Shown piece after piece: positions 58,802 through 64,000 of a stretch of DNA of 64,000 nucleotides. Within the stretch, counting starts at the first letter, position 1. Each line of letters opens with the position of its first letter. The notes under the pieces are model-generated. The model was not told where the DNA came from, searched no databases, and was given only the letters and a program-made list of their open reading frames with translations. A program made the translations under genes and the position numbers. The DNA comes from Colocasia esculenta (Eukaryota; Streptophyta; Magnoliopsida; Alismatales; Araceae): NCBI GenBank assembly GCA_014218235.1, contig CM024760.1, positions 11,450,049-11,514,048 on the forward strand, written 5' to 3'.

Positions 58802-58949
58802 TCCACAGGATATGTAAGAGCTAACGCGCTGTTTGTGCTCCTAAAACTATAGAAAATGCTTTATAGAGAGAGAGAGCCCTTACATGCTTTCATGAAACCA
58901 AAAAAAAACTTAGCGCAAATAATGGCAACACATTTGTGGTGGTATGTTC

Positions 58950-59640
58950 ATGTTTGAACCGGAGCCAAACGAGCCTCCACTAAAGAAGATGGGGAAGACG
59001 AACGCTGGTGCGGACGGAAGCCTGCAAAACCAGAGCTGGATCAGGGGGCCCGGTGAAGACCGGGAAAACCCTCCGATGCCTAAGTCAGTATGAGGCTTGC
59101 AAGGCAGGGGGTTTGTATGTGTAAGGGTGTGTTCGCGTGAGAGAGAACGTACCAGTGCATGGTCATGTACCTGTGTTTTTATAGATGTAGGCGACGAGGC
59201 AGGCATGCGTAACGCCAGTGGATCGTGCCTGGAAAGACGCCTTGATGGACGCGCATTAATAGGTGGAGTTATGCGCTCAGATGTTCGTTGAGATGCCAAG
59301 CGGTTAACGCACGTCTTGATGATGGGGCACGTAGCTCGGGGCGGTTATAACCGTGGCGCAGGTCGGATGACCTGCTCGGTACCTTGGGACATGCTTTCGA
59401 GCAGGTGACCTGCATGGGGCTCGAACGTGCTGTTCGGTAGCATCCAGAGTTGTTCCGCGCGCAGGATTAACGTCCCTGTTCGGGAGCATTCCGCTAAAAG
59501 AGCTCGGCAATGCTTCACCAGGGATGTCAGGCACGTGGGGCCCTTTGACCGGTCCGTCCGGAGGGTGGGCCGTCAGGAAGAGGCAAACGTGACAAAAGAA
59601 GGCGCTGATAGGCCTGACGCAATGGCTTAGGTGGCAGAAA
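58950..59640 (-). mobile_element. Tat-like LTR fragment, opposite orientation to the one at 55205
   Basis: On the minus strand it reads CTGACTTAGGCATCGGAGG, then TCTTCACCGGGCCCCCTGA, then TTTTGCAG, matching CTGACTTAGACATCGGAGA, TCTTCAACCAGGCCCCCCTGA and TTTTGCAG of the LTR at 55205 in order and spacing. A TATAAAAAC lies upstream of this block in both. Ends not determined; the right side approaches the assembly gap. Confidence 0.55.
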
Positions 59641-59837
59641 ACAGCCACCAACTTGCCCCCCACGCCTCAAGTTGTTGCCCAGCTAGCTAGCCCAGAGGGG
59701 GGGGTGAATGGGTTATTAAAACTTCGATCTCTGATTAAAACTGTTACTGAAAGGATTGCACAACTTAATAACAAGGTTAGAGTTAGAGCAAACAAGACAA
59801 CAATCACACAAAACACATCCACAAGACACAAGGATTT

Positions 59838-59937
59838 NNNNNNNNNNNNNNNNNNNNNNNNNNNNNNNNNNNNNNNNNNNNNNNNNNNNNNNNNNNNNNN
59901 NNNNNNNNNNNNNNNNNNNNNNNNNNNNNNNNNNNNN
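59838..59937. other. Assembly gap (100 N)
   Basis: Exactly 100 undetermined bases, the usual placeholder for a gap of unknown length. Flanking sequence is repeat-like (AGAGGGGGGGGTGAATGGG at 59693), which probably caused the break. Confidence 0.99.
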
Positions 59938-60560
59938 AGATTGTTCTGATAATATGAGCAATCGAACACCATGACAGCGAACATTCGAACACTGGTGTCA
60001 AAGTGGGGCGTTTTTGGTATAACTCCATTGTAACATAGCACGGGTCCTTAGATTTAAATTTAAAAACTATCATTGATGATCCGAGCAACCGAACACTATG
60101 ATAGTGAACATCCGAACATTGAGTGTCAAAATAACTTTTGAATATGAATCCAAAAATTCGAACTATGTTATGACGGAGCCGTACCAAAAGACCCGCCATA
60201 TCAATATAATATTTCTCATATATATAAGTCATTTTAGATTCTCTTTACTGAAGGAGGCCCAAATTCTGAGCTCATTAACACTGATATTGAGAGCCATACT
60301 TAACCTATAGATTTTTTTTATAGCATTGCAATATGTAAGGATATGTCTCACTCGAATTTTTCTTCTCAATGGTTGTTAGGATTGGAACATCGTGAAGACG
60401 ACAACCACATCTATATGTATGTACACACCATAAGAGGGAATAAGAAGAAAACTTTTGGAAGAGCCAAACTCTTCAGTTGGTTAAAAAGTTCTCGGGCCAC
60501 AGGAATTCATTAGCATATTAACCACATCCAGCTGGTGCTTCTAACTCTTGTGAAAAGACA
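59938..60560. repeat. Repeat-like sequence after the gap
   Basis: A block with GAGCAATCGAACACCATGAC and GAACATTCGAACACTG at 59955-59998 recurs in diverged form at 60080-60122 (GAGCAACCGAACACTATGAT, GAACATCCGAACATTG). Partly inverted words (GGTATAACTCC/GGTACGGCTCC) follow each. Origin not recognised; no gene. Confidence 0.5.
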
Positions 60561-60574
60561 AAGTGATAAAGATA

Positions 60575-60794
60575 CAGGAGGTCCCGAGTTCGATTCCTGG
60601 AGGGGTTTATCTGATTTACATGCAATCCTCGAGGTGTGTAGATCCGGAGTTTTTCCGGTCAAGTGGGGTAAGGACAATACGGGTACACGAAAAGTAGGAG
60701 CTGCCAAGTCCTGACCTTGGAGTTCACGAACATCAATCCCTGAGCCCACAAAACCACACGGGGCGGGATTTCCTCGTTACCAAAAAAAAAAAAA
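60575..60794 (+). mobile_element. SINE-like retroposon with A tail and 14-bp target duplication
   Basis: Starts CAGGAGGTCCCGAGTTCG with a B box GAGTTCGATTCCTGG, ends in a run of As, and is flanked by AAGTGATAAAGATA on both sides (60561-60574 and 60795-60808). No A box is present, so it is a 5'-truncated copy of a tRNA-derived SINE. Confidence 0.8.
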
Positions 60795-60808
60795 AAGTGA
60801 TAAAGATA

Positions 60809-62535
60809 TGTTGTATCAGAAGATCATTTAACAAGACGATATTTTGGTAAACTACATTGGTATCCTTTGAGGAAAAGACAATTGAATTGGTATACGCTTA
60901 GGGAATCTCTATACAGATATTGTCATCTACGAAAAAAGCATTTCTTAAAACACCGTGACAGAATTCTAACTTTAAAAAAGCGTGGGTATATATATATATA
61001 CACCCAAAAAACATACAACCTTGGATATTCATCTCACTTTCCTGGGATCCCCTCGGTTCTAAGAACGCCTGCTCACCAATCATCCTGTAAATTCTCAGGC
61101 AATTGCTAGTTCCCCGAAGACGTCTCCTCACCACTGAAGCCTTATCTCCATCGCTCTCACCACCTTCAAGTAAGAACAAGCAAGTGACAAGGACTACTTG
61201 GACATGCATGCCATGGCACCACCTCCGCCGTCGCCACCACCAGCACCACCACCACTGTCTTCTCAAGTTCATGCTCATGGGTCCGGACATGCATGGCCGC
61301 CACCCACCAACCCCTCCGTTCTCTCAAGAGCATTAGGAGTCTGATCCATGCTCCATGGGGGGACCTTTAACCCCCCTGCTCCCAAAGCAGTCGACACACT
61401 GCATCTTCCTTTAAAAAAGAGGAGAGGGCAGGTGGGGGAGAGGATGCTGCAGGCGCAGATGCCCAGCCTCGGTAGATTACAAGCAGATGTTCTCAGCCCC
61501 TCCCTCCCCTGGTGCTTTCTTTTCCGTTCCCCCACACCAGCCTTCTCACGTCCTTTTCCCGACGTTGCTTTCTTTTATCGCGTCCACCCTTTGAGTTCGT
61601 GCCATCATTCGTTTTATCCTTAACCGAGGAGAGGGGCACTGCATACCCCTGGAGAACAGGCTATGCACCCTATATACCCATGAGATTTGTGTAACTCCAT
61701 GTTCCGGAGAGTACTGGCAGCTCGTCTTCGGATCTTTTAAAGCATGAGCAGGATGCAGGCGCGCCTCGTTAAAATATGAGCAAGTTTCTTCAAAAGCGAT
61801 GTTGGCCCGTCACAGCTGAGCCCATGCGCGAAGGGGGCGTGCAGGGAGGAGCATCCTAGTTGGAGTATTAATACAAAGGGCTATGGATTCAGAAACCAAC
61901 TTGGGGAGGGTTCAAACTTGTCTTGTTCTTGTAATGTATATAATTTGTGGAGTGTTTACACTTTACACAAGTGGCTTTAGGCCCATCAACCATGGATAGA
62001 TTACCTAGCTAGCTAGTTTTGCCGAGAAAAAGAAGGCTATGTGTGGTTAATTGGCTAGCTAGCTAGGGCGGTTAAACTAGAGGAGTGAACTTGGAGTGCC
62101 TGTGTTGGGCGGCGAGTGCCGCAGCACTACAGCATGGAGGAAATTGGCAAAGCTATGATTAAAATTTGAGAGTTTGTTTACATACATACCTTTTTAAATT
62201 GAAATGTGCGTCAAAAACTATTGTAGATTTATATTTGCATGATTGTGTATCCTTTGTACATGAACTAATTGTTTAACATCTTCTTCTACATCACTTCTTC
62301 TGAGGTCGTGTCAACTTGAAAGTGATGAAAACGACTCAGTGCAATGAATTCACACGTGAACGATATATATGTAAACATAAGTCTAGGGTGGATTTTCGTG
62401 AAACTTTTACTTTAAGAAGGGTATATTCACAAAAGAAAACCCAAATTCTATGAAATTTCCTTGACCAACAGCAACCTAATGCCAGGACATCTAATGGTCT
62501 ACAGTTACCAGGGTGTTTGAACTTAGGAGTGTACA
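60809..62535. other. Stretch without recognisable gene
   Basis: Frames at 61100-61620 encode Pro/His-rich strings from CCACCACC-type repeats (61205-61260) with no family match. TATATATATATACACC at 60989. Nothing else supported. Confidence 0.45.
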
Positions 62536-62692
62536 CCAAGATCTTGTAGCTCAAATGGCATTAGGTTTAGCCGGCCTTAAACCCTGCCCTCCTGGACAGA
62601 GGACCTAGTGGTTAATCACCAGCGTGACATCTCACCCAAGAGAAAAAAGAAAAAAGAAAAAAAACAAAAGCAAACAAAAACGAAAACTTTGA
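62536..62692 (+). mobile_element. Probable SINE with A-rich tail
   Basis: A-box-like TAGCTCAAATGG near 62548, an A/G-rich tail of AGAAAAAAG repeats from 62640, and the direct repeat AGTGTACA on both sides (62528-62535 and 62693-62700). The B box is degenerate, so family is not assigned. Confidence 0.5.
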
Positions 62693-62700
62693 AGTGTACA

Positions 62701-64000
62701 AGCATCTCCTGCCTCCTGTGACCTGCCTTGTCGGTACAGTACTGCCTTGTTCTCTTTGGGGAAGGAAGCCTGTAATGGGGGAAACTGGGAAGGCGAGAGG
62801 GGTCGATCCACCCTGGTCAATGCCCAAATAGGCATACGCTGCTGCCACAGTCCTTGTGGTTGCACAGAGCGATGGCCCAGCGGAACGCCTGCTGCTGCGA
62901 GTAACAACAGGAGTGTGGGCAGCCGGGAGGGACTTATTAATGAAGCTGCCAGAGACCCAGATTCTGGAGTAGCAGGACAGGCCAAAATCCTGGAGTTCAA
63001 AACGTAGAAGAAGATTCCACCCGCAACCACTCCCACTCCCACTTCTCCATCTCAAACATGCCTGCAGAGGAACTCTTTGAGTAAACACCCTCTCTCGGGC
63101 CCTTCTGTACATAGCGCTGGCCCCAGAAACAAATGATTGCATTGTTCAAACTGCAGACACCTCCACCTCCCTCCGGAGAGTTAATTTGTACTCGCTTGCA
63201 CTGCCACAGAGATGAAGCGTGCTGTTCTCGAAGCTCTTTAAAGCTGAAGTTTAAAGAAGGTGGAGCACAGAGCAGTGCCCTCCCAGCAGCCAAGAAGCTA
63301 TTGTATAGACCGACGGCTGATTAATATGTGTTTACCCGCTGCATCGTTCATCTTTTTTGTTCAAAGTTTGAACCCACATCGACAGGGCAACCCATCGTTA
63401 GATGGGAGGCCTTCGCTTTGGAGAGGTGAAGTGGAGGTGAATGGTGTCAAAGGCACGCCTCTTTACTGCAAAAGGTCTAATGCCGTGCTTATGGATGTGA
63501 TGTAGTGAACGGAGCACCATAGCCGTGAGTACTAGCTAGTAATGTGCGTCCAATCTTGATCTGTGGGTCGTCTTTTCCTTTTATATACAGTAGTAATGTG
63601 GGGTTGTTCGCTCGGCCCCCATCTGACTATCCCCACCCTCTTAAGCGTATTAGCTCCCTTTCCCTTTTCTCCCTTTTCTTTTTAGAAAAGAAAGGAATGG
63701 TCTTCTGATCAAGATCAGACAACCATGATCTCTGTTGTTGTCAGAGTGCCCAAGAATGATAGGTATATTTGGTGCGTCGTGTTCGTTTTACCCATTGGCT
63801 ACCGATCAAAAAGATGAGGTTTAAACCTCGCGTTACACATTTCAGAGTAAAAATGGACACCCATATAGCCTCCAATCCAACTCGCGTTTTACACGAGCGT
63901 TTTGGGTAACATCTAAGATGAGATACTTAGCCAAGCATATCAAATGTGTCGACATTGGAGGAGTTAAAGGACGTACGATTAGTGTATTTTTTAATTGAGA
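62701..64000. other. Right edge of the window without recognisable gene
   Basis: Several frames around 62750-63150 on the minus strand show exon-like base composition but no motif I can place, and no consistent GT-AG chain. 63700-63720 has a CTGATC/GATCAG dyad. A gene may begin outside the window. Confidence 0.4.

Noticed and set aside
62942..62954. TGAAGCTGCCAG, the first 12 bases of miR167
   Set aside because: The match stops after 12 bases and no complementary arm is present.
62612..63142. 176-codon minus-strand frame
   Set aside because: Runs through an A-rich SINE tail and shows no recognised motif; neighbouring frames look equally exon-like, so none can be preferred.

Overview
The window is nuclear DNA of a flowering plant. 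The evidence is five spliced genes with GT-AG introns and plant-typical products (including a plastid-type CGLD27 protein), plus plant transposon families: Ty3/gypsy chromovirus, Tat-like LTRs, hAT, Mutator and PIF/Harbinger MITEs and tRNA-derived SINEs. A monocot is possible but I cannot show it. A run of exactly 100 N at 59838-59937 marks an assembly gap.

Layout. Bases 1-4668: 3' part of a casein kinase 2 alpha gene (+), cut by the window edge. 6550-9131: a small secreted leucine-rich-repeat protein gene (-), seven exons, convergent with the kinase. 10075-10876: a GC-rich hAT MITE. 11307-31700: a repeat block. It is dominated by a 13.7 kb Ty3/gypsy chromovirus (11524-25181) with 3 kb LTRs and a decayed gag-pol, whose chromodomain is split by a 3 kb solo LTR of another element. 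A duplicated, Helitron-like segment follows, with a related solo LTR inserted in it (28029-31006). 31900-34800: a decayed Tat-like pol remnant (-) with minisatellites. 34820-35606: a PIF/Harbinger-like element carrying a captured piece of a YIP1-family gene. 35818-35983: a SINE. 36845-37567: an inverted-repeat-bounded element filled with a 21-bp minisatellite. 40251-43587: a small 4F5/zinc-finger protein gene (-), with a 3 kb intron holding a hAT MITE that contains a tRNA-like hairpin. 45914-51616: the CGLD27 (DUF1230) gene (+), seven exons, with a Mutator-type MITE and a large inverted repeat in its introns. 53274-58108: a J-domain protein gene (-), five exons, with a one-base frameshift in exon 2 and a Tat-like LTR in intron 2. 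58478-64000: no gene recognised; MITEs, SINEs, LTR pieces and the gap.

The host genes are unrelated housekeeping or organelle genes with no operon-like logic. The clearest story is the layering of mobile elements, dated relative to each other by target-site duplications read directly from the sequence (ATCAC, AGATG, ATAGA, AAGAACAT, CTTTAAGAA, TCCACAGG, GAAGAATC and others). I found no convincing new biological system. The strongest leads are the gene-capturing PIF-like element, the minisatellite-filled inverted-repeat element, the tRNA-like hairpin inside a hAT MITE, and the J-protein frameshift. Family assignments come from recognition of conserved motifs, not from a database search.
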